Origin: Rhizobium rhizogenes NBRC 13257
GTDB lineage: Bacteria > Pseudomonadota > Alphaproteobacteria > Rhizobiales > Rhizobiaceae
NCBI RefSeq assembly: GCF_000696095.1
Contig: NZ_BAYX01000005.1
Span: 310,001-374,000, forward strand
Reading direction: 5' to 3'
Length of the DNA stretch: 64,000 bases
Below the pieces are notes generated by a model, which saw only the letters and a program-made list of their open reading frames with translations, made no database searches and was not told the DNA's origin. Below are positions 1-8,403 of this stretch, piece by piece (position 1 is the first letter of the stretch; the number at the start of each line of letters is the position of its first letter). The position numbers and the translations under genes are program-made.

Positions 1-86
1 TGTCCGGCGCCCGCCGCGCCGAAGTCACCGCCATGGTCGAAAGGGCCGCCGCCACCCGCCCCTCCAAGGTGCGCCAGGCCGCCTGA
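1..86 (+). CDS. C-terminal end of an unidentified gene
   Basis: An open frame enters from the left edge (codons in phase with base 3) and ends at TGA 84-86. The visible tail is Ala/Arg-rich and ends RQAA. Too little is present to name a family. A strong hairpin follows within ten bases, which supports this being a real gene end. Confidence 0.5.
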   Translation, partial: SGARRAEVTAMVERAAATRPSKVRQAA

Positions 87-91
87 TACAG

Positions 92-134
92 AAAAGCCGG
101 CAATCGCGGATCAGCGATTGCCGGCTCTGCTTTT
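92..134. terminator. Bidirectional intrinsic terminator
   Basis: A perfect 13-bp stem (95-107 paired with 114-126) encloses a 6-base loop. It is followed by CTGCTTTT on the plus strand and flanked by GAAAA on the left, so it can serve both the plus-strand gene ending at 86 and the minus-strand gene ending at 147. Confidence 0.85.
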
Positions 135-146
135 CCATAAAGACGT

Positions 147-797
147 TCAGTTCGCAGATGTCGTTGTGGCTGTGGATTGCTCCAGCGCGTCGCGCACCTG
201 ATCTATTTTCCCGACAGCAGGGCCAACACCCAGGATACTCTTGGCTTCCGCCAGCGTCTTGTCGGTCACGACACCTGTCTTCGACGCCTGCGCCAAAGCC
301 GAGCGCAACGCCTCGTCACCAAGCGCCGGGTCGGTCGGCACGGCATTGGTGCCGTTCTTAAGCTCGAACTCGGCATAATCCATGACATAGGCCCTGATGG
401 CCGCCATCTTCGGATCCTTCGAATTCATATAGGCATGATAATTCCGCTTCAGGGAATTGAGGCTGCCAAGCCCCGCCGCCGCCGTCTTCACTTTCGTGGA
501 GCTCGTCTTTTCGAGTTTCCTGTTTGTAGCCGCGGACTTTGAGGAATGTGTCGCATGTTTCAGGCTCCCGACGCTTCCATCACTATCGTCCGATTGTGCC
601 GCGCTGGATTTTCCATCGCTGGAATTGCTGCTGCCGTGACTTCCGCCATTTCCATTGCCACCGCCATTGCCTCCTCCATTGCCGTTGCCGCCCTTGGCGT
701 AGGCCATGTTTGCAAAACCGAAGCCGCCGCTGGTTACCGGAGCGACAGCCAATGCCAAGGCAACAACAGTCGTTCCAAAGGCTGAACTGAATTTCAT
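147..797 (-). CDS. Exported Gly/Asn-rich protein (first of two)
   Basis: A 216-residue protein of unknown function. The start at 797 is preferred over upstream frames because AAGAGGA lies 8 bases before that ATG; another ATG two codons earlier is too close to the Shine-Dalgarno. Residues 1 to about 33 form a signal peptide ending near MAYA. A Gly/Asn run built on GGN and GNGG units follows, then a Ser/Lys-rich spacer, then a probably helical C-terminal half with sequence such as NYHAYMNSKDPKMAAIRAY. A second protein with the same signal-peptide plus GGN layout is encoded at 3932-4411. The gene is divergent from the sensor kinase at 1049, so the two share a promoter region. Export is inferred from the signal peptide; surface or periplasmic location is not determined. 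Confidence 0.75.
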   Translation of the reverse strand: MKFSSAFGTTVVALALAVAPVTSGGFGFANMAYAKGGNGNGGGNGGGNGNGGSHGSSNSSDGKSSAAQSDDSDGSVGSLKHATHSSKSAATNRKLEKTSSTKVKTAAAGLGSLNSLKRNYHAYMNSKDPKMAAIRAYVMDYAEFELKNGTNAVPTDPALGDEALRSALAQASKTGVVTDKTLAEAKSILGVGPAVGKIDQVRDALEQSTATTTSAN

Positions 798-915
798 CTG
801 CATATTCCTCTTATTCCAGATTATGCTTCCGTCACGCGTTGCAACTGCCACGCGGGATGAGCAATCATGCTGCTCGTCATAATATTGCTGGAAATAGAAG
901 TTTCCACGGGGAACG

Positions 916-949
916 GACCTATGCCTCAGGGGATCAGACCTTAGCCTGA
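916..949 (-). promoter_or_regulatory. Two direct copies of a TCAGGCTAAGGTC-like motif
   Basis: Read on the minus strand, TCAGGCTAAGGTC lies at 937-949 and a weaker copy, TGAGGCATAGGTC, at 916-928. Their centres are 21 bases apart, about two helical turns. They lie between the Gly/Asn-rich gene (start 797) and the kinase gene (start 1049). A close match, TCAGACTAAGGTC, lies upstream of the second Gly/Asn-rich gene. Binding by the neighbouring NarL-type regulator is an inference. Confidence 0.45.
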
Positions 950-1048
950 TTACCGATGGCCGAAAGTCCAGGGGCACGATCGATGGGAATTTACATCAAT
1001 CCTGAGATCTGCCGGCATTTGAATGATCATCGCTGAAAGTAGCCAGAC

Positions 1049-2473
1049 ATGCAGACAAACCTCAAATCACTGCTGTCGCCGGTTCGCTTGATCGCCGGCT
1101 GGAACTCCCAATCCCTGGCACGACAATTCCTGCTGATCGGAGGCCTCGTTGCCGCCTGCGCCATGCTTGTCGTCGGTGCCGTCGTCACCAGCCTCATCGA
1201 AGATGCCGTCACGCGCAACTCTGCCGCCAGTACTGCTCTTTATGTCGACAGCGTCATCGCGCCGCTTCTGCCGGACATGCAGACAACCAAGATGCTGGAC
1301 GATACGGTAACGCGTGCATTGGATGAGACGCTCGGCGAAGGCGCGCTTGGCAGCCGCCTGATGTCCTTTCGCCTCTGGCGCAGCGACGGCACTGTTCTCT
1401 ACTCCAATGACAAGAACCTGATGGGAAAGCAGTTCCCGCTGAGCGATGATCTGAAGGCGGCATTTTCCGGCACGATGATGGCGCAGTTCAATCAGCTCGA
1501 CGGCGTCGAAAGCGTTGCAGAGCGCGAGAGCGGCAAGCCGCTCCTGGAGATTTACAATCCGGTCCTCCAGCCCTGGTCGGGCGATGTCGTCGCGGTCTCG
1601 GAATTCCACGAAGTAGCGTATGATTTTCAGCGCAGCTTGAACCAGGCACGCTTCCGAAGCTGGCTGGCCGTCGGCGTGTTCACCCTCGCCTTCTTTCTTA
1701 TCCTCTCGATGATCGTCCTTCGTGGCAGCCGAACGATCGAAAGCCAGCGCGGCGCACTCAATGCACGTATCGGCGAATTGTCGGCTCTTCTGCAGCAGAA
1801 CGAGATCCTGCGCACCCGCGTTCAAAGAGCCTCGCAACGCGCTGCCGCCCTCAACGAAAGCTACCTCAGGCGCATCGGCGCTGATCTGCATGACGGCCCC
1901 GCGCAGCTCGTCGCATATGCATCGTTAAGACTCGACAGTGAGGCCTTGGCAAATCCGGCGGCGCCGGTGCGAGAACGGGAGCTGTCGCTTGCCGCAATCA
2001 AATCGAGCCTCGACGACGCCATGGCGGAGATCAGAAGCATCTGCAGTGGGCTCGTCCTGCCGCAGATCGAGGCGGCGAACCTCCCGGAGCTGCTGCAACG
2101 CGCGGTTCGCGCCCACGAGCAGCGAACGGGAACCGTGGTCGGCCTGTCCTTTTCCGACACCGCGCAGGAACTATCGACCTCCGCCAAGATCTGCATATAT
2201 CGCTTCGTCCAGGAAGCGCTGAACAATGGTTATCGTCACGGCGACGGCGCAGCGCAGCAGGTTGACCAGAGTACCGATGGCAAACACGTCACGATTGCGG
2301 TATCAGATGATGGGCCAGGTTTCGATCCGGCACGTATTCCTGAGAGCAGCCTCGGTTTGGCGGGCCTCAGGGAAAGAGTAGAAAGTGTTGGTGGCGTCTT
2401 CGAGCTCAGTTCCTCCAAGGATGGAACCATCGTTCGGATGTCGCTCAGCGCGATGGAAATGGAACAGACATGA
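1049..2473 (+). CDS. NarL-type membrane sensor histidine kinase
   Basis: A 474-residue sensor kinase. A first membrane helix at about residues 26-50 and a second at about 204-226 flank a periplasmic sensor domain of roughly 150 residues with a Cache-like look (FRLWRSDGTVLYSN). A coiled linker leads to a HisKA_3-type phosphoacceptor region with RRIGADLHDGPAQ, putting the phosphorylated histidine at about residue 281. The C-terminal HATPase has QEALNNGYRHG (N box), DDGPGFDP (G1) and GLAGLRERV (G2). The stop overlaps the regulator start by ATGA, so the pair is translationally coupled. The signal sensed is unknown. The two Gly/Asn-rich secreted proteins around it are plausible targets, by context only. 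Confidence 0.93.
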   Translation: MQTNLKSLLSPVRLIAGWNSQSLARQFLLIGGLVAACAMLVVGAVVTSLIEDAVTRNSAASTALYVDSVIAPLLPDMQTTKMLDDTVTRALDETLGEGALGSRLMSFRLWRSDGTVLYSNDKNLMGKQFPLSDDLKAAFSGTMMAQFNQLDGVESVAERESGKPLLEIYNPVLQPWSGDVVAVSEFHEVAYDFQRSLNQARFRSWLAVGVFTLAFFLILSMIVLRGSRTIESQRGALNARIGELSALLQQNEILRTRVQRASQRAAALNESYLRRIGADLHDGPAQLVAYASLRLDSEALANPAAPVRERELSLAAIKSSLDDAMAEIRSICSGLVLPQIEAANLPELLQRAVRAHEQRTGTVVGLSFSDTAQELSTSAKICIYRFVQEALNNGYRHGDGAAQQVDQSTDGKHVTIAVSDDGPGFDPARIPESSLGLAGLRERVESVGGVFELSSSKDGTIVRMSLSAMEMEQT

Positions 2474-3114
2474 CGACAGCAATCAGCCTGGCGGTCATCG
2501 ACGATCATCCGCTGTTTCGTGAAGGCGTCGTTCGCAGCCTCGTCGAGATCGGCGGTTTTTCGATCGTGGGCGAAGGCAGCACGAAAGACGACGCCGTTCG
2601 CATAGTTGCAGAATCGCGCCCGGATGTTCTGTTGATGGATATCTCCATGCCCGGCGGCGGACTGGAAGCGATCCCGCTGATCCTCGAGCATGTGCCAGAC
2701 CAGAAAATCGTGATGCTGACTGTCTCCGAAGCAAGTGACGATGTAACGACGGCGCTGAGAAGCGGTGCGAAGGGATATGTGCTCAAGGGTGTCGGATCGA
2801 GAACGCTGGCCGAGATTCTCCGCACCGTGGCTTCAGGTGAAACCTATGTTGCGCCGACCCTTTCCGCCCGCCTGATCTCCGGCCAGGGCGCTGCGCCGGC
2901 GAAGGCGGATCTTATCCGCGAACTGACGGACCGGGAAAGCGAAGTGCTTCAGCTTGTCGCAACCGGCTTGAGCAACAAACAGATCGGTCTCAAGCTCGAT
3001 CTCCACGAGAAGACGGTGAAGCATCATATGACCCAGATCTTCACGAAGCTGGGCGTTGCAAACCGCACGGAAGCAGCGATGGTGTTTCGCGATGCACTGG
3101 AAAGAAACGGCTAA
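2470..3114 (+). CDS. NarL/FixJ-family response regulator
   Basis: A 214-residue regulator. The receiver domain starts with the acidic pair in VIDDHPLF and has its phosphoacceptor at Asp57 in LLMDISMPGG. The C-terminal LuxR-type HTH (about 147-210) shows LTDRESEVLQLVATGLSNKQ and the recognition-helix region EKTVKHHMTQIF. The gene overlaps the kinase gene by four bases (ATGA) and is the obvious partner. As in other NarL proteins, phosphorylation should expose the HTH for binding to paired sites; the motif pair at 916-949 is a candidate. Confidence 0.94.
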   Translation: MTTAISLAVIDDHPLFREGVVRSLVEIGGFSIVGEGSTKDDAVRIVAESRPDVLLMDISMPGGGLEAIPLILEHVPDQKIVMLTVSEASDDVTTALRSGAKGYVLKGVGSRTLAEILRTVASGETYVAPTLSARLISGQGAAPAKADLIRELTDRESEVLQLVATGLSNKQIGLKLDLHEKTVKHHMTQIFTKLGVANRTEAAMVFRDALERNG

Positions 3115-3137
3115 AATCAAGACCAGGCTTGTGTGAC

Positions 3138-3842
3138 ATGGCAGGCGCTCTTCAAGAATTCGGCCCCGAGATATGGATTGCGGACGGTCCAACCGTCACG
3201 GCCGCCGCTGGCTTTCACTACCCCACGCGCATGGCGATTATCAGATTGTCCGATGGTGGCCTCTTCCTATGGTCGCCGACGGCTGTCACGGAGGACCTTC
3301 GAGCAGAAGTGGAGAGCTTGGGCGACGTGCGCTACCTGATCGCCCCCAATTCGCTTCACCATCTCTTCGTTGGCGATTGGCAGCAGGCCTATCCAAATGC
3401 CAAGGCCTATGCCCCACCGGGTCTGCGGCAAAAGCGTAAGGATCTTAAATTTGACGGCGATCTTGGCGATGCCCCGATTGCGGATTGGGCCGAAGACATC
3501 GATCTGGTCGTGATGCGGGGCAGCCTGATCACAACCGAGGCGGTCTTTTTTCACCGCAAGAGTGCCACAGTGCTCTTCACCGATCTCATTCAGCATTTTC
3601 AGCCTGAATGGTTCAAGGGCTGGCGGGCAATCGTCGCAAGACTGGATTTGATGGTAGCGGCTGAACCGTCTGTGCCTCGGAAGTTTCGCATTGCTTTTAC
3701 AGATCGGCCCACCGCGCGCGCCTCGATCAGGCGTATCCTGGATTGGCCAGTCGTGAACGTGCTGATGGCCCATGGAGAGCCGATCACCGACGGTGGTCGG
3801 GATTTCCTGCATCGTGCATTTCGTTGGTTGACTGATCAGTGA
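3138..3842 (+). CDS. DUF4336 protein (metallo-beta-lactamase-like fold)
   Basis: A 234-residue protein that I recognise as DUF4336 from its opening pattern (IWIADGPTV, FHYPTRMAIIRLSDGGLF), the central YLIAPNSLHHLFVGDW and the later VLFTDLIQ. The family is thought to resemble the metallo-beta-lactamase fold. The reaction is not known. The ATG at 3138 is chosen; an in-frame TTG lies nine bases earlier. It sits 23 bases after the response regulator on the same strand and is probably co-transcribed with the two-component genes, though no functional link is established. Confidence 0.75.
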   Translation: MAGALQEFGPEIWIADGPTVTAAAGFHYPTRMAIIRLSDGGLFLWSPTAVTEDLRAEVESLGDVRYLIAPNSLHHLFVGDWQQAYPNAKAYAPPGLRQKRKDLKFDGDLGDAPIADWAEDIDLVVMRGSLITTEAVFFHRKSATVLFTDLIQHFQPEWFKGWRAIVARLDLMVAAEPSVPRKFRIAFTDRPTARASIRRILDWPVVNVLMAHGEPITDGGRDFLHRAFRWLTDQ

Positions 3843-3931
3843 CCGCTTCCATTGCGGACCGCCACGAATCCGTTATCGAATGACGGCCCTGGAGTTCAAA
3901 GCTGCCGCGACAGATCAATCGGATCCTGCGT

Positions 3932-4411
3932 CTAGTGCAGGAAGGATTTCAGTCGCTTCTGGTCGCCCGTCGTCGCGCTACGATTGATGATGGTGCGCCC
4001 TTTTGAATCCTTCATGACATAGCGTCCGTTCTGGATGGATTCACTCATGCCGTCGGTGTGCTCAACCTCCATCGGCGCATCGTCTGAACTGGTCGCAGCA
4101 TCGGTGTTGTCCTGGCTTTGCTTGGCACTTTTTCCGCTGGAGCTTTTGCCACTACCGTTCCCGTTCCCATTACTATTGCCATTGCCATTGCTGCCCCCAT
4201 TTCCGCCGCCGTTCCCGCTATTGCCGCCGCCATTACCGTTGCCGCCGCCGTTGCCTCCTCCATTGCCATTCCCCCCGCCTTTAGCGTCGGCGGTTTGTAC
4301 AACAAGCCCTACCGATGATCCGTGAATCTCGACGCGATAGGGAGTTGCGGCAAGCACCAGCGCAAACAGAGTGCAGAGAGAAACAGAGATCGACTTTCCG
4401 CGTAAAGACAT
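3932..4411 (-). CDS. Exported Gly/Asn-rich protein (second of two)
   Basis: A protein of 159 residues from the ATG at 4411, or 168 from an upstream ATG at 4438; neither has a strong Shine-Dalgarno, but the shorter form begins as a typical signal peptide (MSLRGKSISVSLCTLF). After the leader come AKGGGNGNGG-type repeats of about 50 residues, a Ser/Lys/Asp-rich stretch and a conserved-looking C-terminus (GRYVMKDSKGRTIINR). It parallels the protein at 147-797 in leader, repeat and length class but has a different C-terminal domain. The DNA of the repeat (about 4150-4280) is a degenerate tandem array. Function unknown. Confidence 0.7.
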   Translation of the reverse strand: MSLRGKSISVSLCTLFALVLAATPYRVEIHGSSVGLVVQTADAKGGGNGNGGGNGGGNGNGGGNSGNGGGNGGSNGNGNSNGNGNGSGKSSSGKSAKQSQDNTDAATSSDDAPMEVEHTDGMSESIQNGRYVMKDSKGRTIINRSATTGDQKRLKSFLH

Positions 4412-4891
4412 GGGCTTTTCACAGGCTTTCGGATGCATGAACTAAAGAGCCGGGAGAGATTCGCCAGCCATTGTGTTTGAGACAGTGTCTCCACAACGAC
4501 ATCAGATCGCTTCTGCGACGCAAGCGTCAACACTGGTCCGTGCTAAAACGCTAATGTCGGGCTTTTTGCAAGCCCTATCGGGACCTTCGCCCCATCCGCC
4601 GTCAGACTAAGGTCCTAATATCAACTCGACTGAAGCCCCGATGGCGAAGACCAAGATTGAAAGAGCGTCTGCCGCCCGGTTACTACTACCACAGGGTAGC
4701 GGATGAGCCGGATAACGGATGATACGGATGAACGTCCGTCATCACGCCTTTTCGCGGATGGAAACGGGGCAATTTGTCATGAACACCATGAGCGATCCAT
4801 CCGCCTTAGGCGCGATGGTCAGGAGAACGATGCTGAGCATCCAGGGCGCCGGATGGCATTGCAGGACGGCTGTCTCGCGGAAGGCTCCAAA
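4412..4891. other. Intergenic region with hairpin and conserved motif
   Basis: About 480 bases without a convincing gene. It holds a small hairpin (4559-4564 with 4570-4575) and the TCAGACTAAGGTC motif at 4602-4614. An extended in-frame reading from 4703 continues into the ORF at 4892 but lacks the character of a coding segment and a ribosome site. Confidence 0.5.
4602..4614 (+). promoter_or_regulatory. TCAGACTAAGGTC motif upstream of second Gly/Asn-rich gene
   Basis: This 13-mer differs by one base from the motif at 937-949 (minus strand). It lies about 190 bases upstream of the Gly/Asn-rich gene start at 4411, compared with about 150 for the other pair, and like that pair it points opposite to neither a clear promoter nor another gene. 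A partial inverted copy (GGGCGAAGGTC on the minus strand) lies at about 4582-4592. A shared regulator is inferred. Confidence 0.35.
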
Positions 4892-5278
4892 ATGAACAGG
4901 TATTGGAAGACGTATCTCGATCACGCGAAACCGCCCGGCGCCGTCGCGGACTTTTCAGCCTCGGCCTTCGTCCTTCAGGTTGCCTTTAACCTCCGGCTCG
5001 CCTTGAAGCTTGTCGAACCGACGCCCGAATGCCTATACCTTGCCGAGCGCGTCCTCGCCTCGGCCGAAATATATAGCCAGGCAAGGGAGGAAGGCTTGGC
5101 GCTGCCGTTTACCGAGGCGGAGAAGGCGCTGGCAGAGGCCGTGGCGCTTCTTGCAACTGAGTTGGAGCGCTGTCCTTCGGCGTCGCGTGGCGGAGGCCCA
5201 TCCTTGCCCAGGAGACATCCGCAACGGCTTCAGCCCTCGTCGAGCGAAGAAGGCCGGCAGAGAGGCGTGTCTCCATAG
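4892..5278 (+). CDS. Small hypothetical protein
   Basis: A 128-residue ORF beginning MNRYWKTYLDHAKPPG, with GAAGG eight bases upstream of the ATG. The middle is helical and Ala/Leu/Glu-rich (ALKLVEPTPECLYLAERVLA, TEAEKALAEAVALLATELER); the last 35 residues are Arg/Pro/Ser-rich and look less constrained. No family recognised. It is convergent with the ABC transporter ATPase gene. It could be a genuine lineage-specific gene or a chance ORF. Confidence 0.4.
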   Translation: MNRYWKTYLDHAKPPGAVADFSASAFVLQVAFNLRLALKLVEPTPECLYLAERVLASAEIYSQAREEGLALPFTEAEKALAEAVALLATELERCPSASRGGGPSLPRRHPQRLQPSSSEEGRQRGVSP

Positions 5279-5310
5279 CTGGAAGCCAGCGCGCAGGGCG
5301 AGCCGCGTGC

Positions 5311-6102
5311 CTAAAGAAGCATCGATGCTCCGCGGTCGAGATAGGTGTCCAGGAATTGTTCGAGACGCGGATTTCTCGGCTTTTTGAAAACCTCTTTCGG
5401 TTCGCCGGTAAACAGCACCTTGCCGTGATCGAGAAAGATGATCTGCTGGCCCACGGTCGCGGCAAAGCCGATCTCGTGGGAGACGACCACCATGGTCATC
5501 CCCTCGGCCGCCAGATCACGCATAACGTTCAGCACTTCACCCGTCAGCTCCGGGTCGAGCGACGAGGTCGGCTCGTCGAACAGCATGATCTTCGGTTTCA
5601 GCGCCAGCGCACGCGCAATAGCAACACGTTGCTGCTGTCCGCCGGAAAGCTGCGAGGGATAGTGCCCTGCCCGTGCTTCCAGCCCAACCTTGACGAGCTG
5701 CGCCATGGCCACGTCCTCGGCAGCCTTGCGGCTCATCTTGTGCACCGTCTTTAACGCCTCGCTGACATTGCCGAGCGCCGTCATATGCGGCCAGAGATTG
5801 AACTGCTGGAAGACCATGCCGATCTGCGCGCGGATCGACCTGTTGGTGGCGGCCGAAATGCGCTCGCGCACGCCTTGAGCGTTTTCGGTGAAGCCGAGCA
5901 CCTCGCCATTGATCGCAATCGTGCCGCGGGTCGCCTCCTCGAGAAAGGCCATGCAGCGCAGAAGCGTGCTCTTGCCGGAACCGGACGGGCCGATCAGGCA
6001 AGAGACTTGGCCTTGCGCGATCTCGACATCGATTCCGTGCAGGACGGTGGAGTCCCCGAACTTCTTGACGAGATTCTTGACTGCGATTGCGGGGACGCTC
6101 AT
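5311..6102 (-). CDS. Amino-acid ABC transporter ATP-binding protein
   Basis: A 263-residue ATPase of the polar amino-acid (HisP/GlnQ) family. Walker A is GPSGSGKST, the Q loop is FQQFNLWPHMTALGN, the signature is LSGGQQQR, Walker B is IMLFDEPTSSLDPE, and the H loop is VVVSHEIGF. The ATG at 6102 overlaps the upstream permease stop (ATGA). It powers import by the two permeases just upstream and the binding protein at 7486. It is the last gene of a four-gene minus-strand operon. An in-frame extension upstream runs through the permease gene and is not real. Confidence 0.95.
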   Translation of the reverse strand: MSVPAIAVKNLVKKFGDSTVLHGIDVEIAQGQVSCLIGPSGSGKSTLLRCMAFLEEATRGTIAINGEVLGFTENAQGVRERISAATNRSIRAQIGMVFQQFNLWPHMTALGNVSEALKTVHKMSRKAAEDVAMAQLVKVGLEARAGHYPSQLSGGQQQRVAIARALALKPKIMLFDEPTSSLDPELTGEVLNVMRDLAAEGMTMVVVSHEIGFAATVGQQIIFLDHGKVLFTGEPKEVFKKPRNPRLEQFLDTYLDRGASMLL

Positions 6103-6767
6103 GCGTTGAAAAACCTGAATCTGGAGAGTTTCGTTTCGGCGAGATTGCCAAGCCAACCGGTGAGTTCGACGAGCACCCAGTAGAAGAGCGCGAGCATGGA
6201 GAGCGCCTCGACGAAGGCATATTGCTGCGATCCGATGGCGCTCAGCGTCGCCGTCAGTTCCGGCACGGTGATGATCGACAACACCGCCGTTTCCTTCATC
6301 AGGATGATTGCCATGTTGAGCGATGGCGGCAGCACCAGCATGGTCATTTCGGGCAGCAGGATGCGCCGGACGATCTGGCCCTGGGTGAGGCCAACGCATT
6401 CGCCGGCCTCGATATGCCCCCGGGGCACAGCCTGGAAACCGGAACGGAAGATTTCGCTGAAATAGGCGGCGCCATAGATCGAGATGCCGATCAGCCCGGC
6501 CGGCAGCGGATCGAGCGACAGGCCGACGAAGGGACCGCCATAGTAAACCAGGAATATCTGGATCAGGAAGGGCGTGCCACGCAGGATCGCGACGACGAAG
6601 CCGAGCGTCTTGTCGAGCAACAACCCGCCATATTGCCGTCCCACAGCCACCAGAAAGCCGATGATGGCGGCGGCGATCGTGCCGAGGATCCAGATCATGA
6701 TCGTGACGCCGGCACCGCTGACGATCGCCGGCCATTGGTCGAGGAGGACATTGATGTCGAAGCTCAT
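6099..6767 (-). CDS. Amino-acid ABC transporter permease (HisM family)
   Basis: A 222-residue inner-membrane permease with about five hydrophobic segments, starting MSFDINVLLDQWPAIVSG. The EAA loop that contacts the ATPase is visible as EAGECVGLTQGQIVRRILLP. The RGTPFLIQIFLVYYG segment is typical of the His/Glu/Gln permease family. It overlaps its neighbours by ATGA at both ends, so expression is coupled. With the protein at 6764 it should form the heterodimeric channel. Confidence 0.94.
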   Translation of the reverse strand: MSFDINVLLDQWPAIVSGAGVTIMIWILGTIAAAIIGFLVAVGRQYGGLLLDKTLGFVVAILRGTPFLIQIFLVYYGGPFVGLSLDPLPAGLIGISIYGAAYFSEIFRSGFQAVPRGHIEAGECVGLTQGQIVRRILLPEMTMLVLPPSLNMAIILMKETAVLSIITVPELTATLSAIGSQQYAFVEALSMLALFYWVLVELTGWLGNLAETKLSRFRFFNA

Positions 6768-7405
6768 CGCGGCACTCCCGGAAGACGGCGCTCGATCAGG
6801 CTACCGGCAAGCGCGACGATCCAGTTGATCGCCAGATAGATGAGACCGGCGGAAGCAAAGAGTTGCAGCGGCAGGAAGGTGCTGCCGGCAAGGTCCTGCG
6901 CCATGCGCGTCAATTCGACGATGCCGACGACCGAGACCAGAGAAGACGCCTTGAGAATGAGGATCGCTTCATTGACGAGAGCCGGAAAGGTCAGACGCAG
7001 GGCGATCGGAACCTTGATGCGACGGAAGATCTGTCTGGGCGAAAGGCCGACCATCTCAGCGGATTCGACCAGGCCGGTGGGAACGCTGGCGAAGCCGCCG
7101 CGCAGGTTCTCCGCCTGATAGGCCGCCGTGCAAAGCGACAGGCCGATAATGGCCGCCACGATGCTCGGCACATTGATGCCGATGACCGGCAGCAGATTAT
7201 AGATCAGCAGCAGTTGCACGAGCAGCGGCACGCCTCGGAAAAAGCTGATGAAAATCTGGGCAGGCAGCATAAGGTGGCGCCGCTGCGACAGGAGCATTCC
7301 CGACAGCAGGATCGCGATCGCAAAGCCGATCAGGATCGACACGACGCTGATCGTCACCGTGTAGATCGACGCCTGCAGCAGCAATTCAAAGAGTTTGAAG
7401 GACAT
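6764..7405 (-). CDS. Amino-acid ABC transporter permease (second subunit)
   Basis: A 213-residue paralogue of the downstream permease, with the same FRGVPLLVQLLLIYN segment and EAA loop (ESAEMVGLSPRQIFRRIKVP). Multiple membrane helices start at about residue 13. Its stop overlaps the next permease start by ATGA. It lies 80 bases downstream of the binding-protein gene, in the usual order binding protein, permease, permease, ATPase. Confidence 0.94.
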   Translation of the reverse strand: MSFKLFELLLQASIYTVTISVVSILIGFAIAILLSGMLLSQRRHLMLPAQIFISFFRGVPLLVQLLLIYNLLPVIGINVPSIVAAIIGLSLCTAAYQAENLRGGFASVPTGLVESAEMVGLSPRQIFRRIKVPIALRLTFPALVNEAILILKASSLVSVVGIVELTRMAQDLAGSTFLPLQLFASAGLIYLAINWIVALAGSLIERRLPGVPR

Positions 7406-7485
7406 ATGTTCGGATGTCGTCCACTTGATAGTCGCGGATCATGCCCCGGCAAACCCCGAGGCATGATCGATTGCTGACAGGCCTA

Positions 7486-8313
7486 TCAGAATGCCGGGTC
7501 TTTGATCGAATCCGGCGTGTCGAAGCTCGCACCGAACCACTTCTTTTGCAGCGTAGCCATGCGACCATCTGCCTTGATCTTCAGGAGTGCTGCGTCGACC
7601 GCGTCCATCAACGGTGCGTGGTCGGCATCCTTCAGGCCGATGAAGCCGAAATAGGACTTTTTGCCGAAAGGTGGCAGCACAACTTCGAACGTGCCTTCCC
7701 GCTGCTTGGCAACGAAAGCGATGTTCGGCAGCGAGTTGGCGACGCCGGCGATGCGGCCGGCAGCGAGATCGGCGTAGGATTCCGTGAAGGCCGGATATTC
7801 ACGGATCTCCGCCTTTGTCGGCAGCGTATCGGAGAACTCCTTCAGCTGGTCGAGCTGCGAGGTCGCCTTGCCGACGCCGATCTTCTTGCCGGCAATATCT
7901 TCCGGCTTGTTGATCGTCGTGTCGCCGGCCTTCTTCAGGATAGCGATGGTGGCTTCGGCGATCGGCGGCGTGAAGCGATAGCGCTCCATGCGCTTCTTGG
8001 TGATGGTCGCAGGACCCGCGACGATATCAAACTTGCCGGCCTCGAGAGCGGGGAAAACGCCGTCCCAGGGAAGCGCCACCCACTCGATCTTCACGCCGAG
8101 TTCCTTGCCGATCTCGGCGAAGAGGTCGACGTTCAATCCGGCATGCTCGCCGGCATCGATAAAGTCGAATGGCGCGAACGCCGTTTCGGTCCCCACCTTC
8201 AGAGTGCCGGCCGCCTTGACGGCTGCGAGCGTGTCGGCCGCATGTGCGGAAAGGGTCGCCCCGAACAGGAACGCGGCGCCGACCAGCCCCTTGAGCAATG
8301 AATTTCTCTTCAT
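7486..8313 (-). CDS. Periplasmic amino-acid-binding protein (SBP_bac_3)
   Basis: A 275-residue solute-binding protein with a cleavable signal peptide ending at about AHA-A (residue 25). Family 3 features include GTLKVGTETAFAPFDF, FDIVAGPATITKKR, the hinge-side IAGKKIGVGKATS and the C-terminal ADGRMATLQKKWFG. The start has GGAGAG seven bases upstream. It feeds the ABC transporter encoded downstream. The sequence suggests a polar or cystine-like amino acid, but the ligand cannot be read off. The promoter region faces the GntR gene at 8539 and contains a palindrome. Confidence 0.94.
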   Translation of the reverse strand: MKRNSLLKGLVGAAFLFGATLSAHAADTLAAVKAAGTLKVGTETAFAPFDFIDAGEHAGLNVDLFAEIGKELGVKIEWVALPWDGVFPALEAGKFDIVAGPATITKKRMERYRFTPPIAEATIAILKKAGDTTINKPEDIAGKKIGVGKATSQLDQLKEFSDTLPTKAEIREYPAFTESYADLAAGRIAGVANSLPNIAFVAKQREGTFEVVLPPFGKKSYFGFIGLKDADHAPLMDAVDAALLKIKADGRMATLQKKWFGASFDTPDSIKDPAF

Positions 8314-8403
8314 GGTCTTCTCTCCAGTTTTTTGCCCTTCCAGCGGAAGAGTTCAAGTTCCCCAGCGTATTCCCGCCGAACGGGCTTCTATGACCCGCTT
8401 TTG

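Noticed and set aside
4150..4280. Repeated GCCGCCATTGCC-like units that could look like a CRISPR or satellite array
   Set aside because: They encode in-frame Gly/Asn repeats of the exported protein, are degenerate and have no unique spacers.
5311..6735. A 474-residue open frame extending the ABC ATPase gene upstream
   Set aside because: The extra part lies inside the permease gene in another frame; the ATPase homology starts at 6102, where the ATGA overlap gives the true start.
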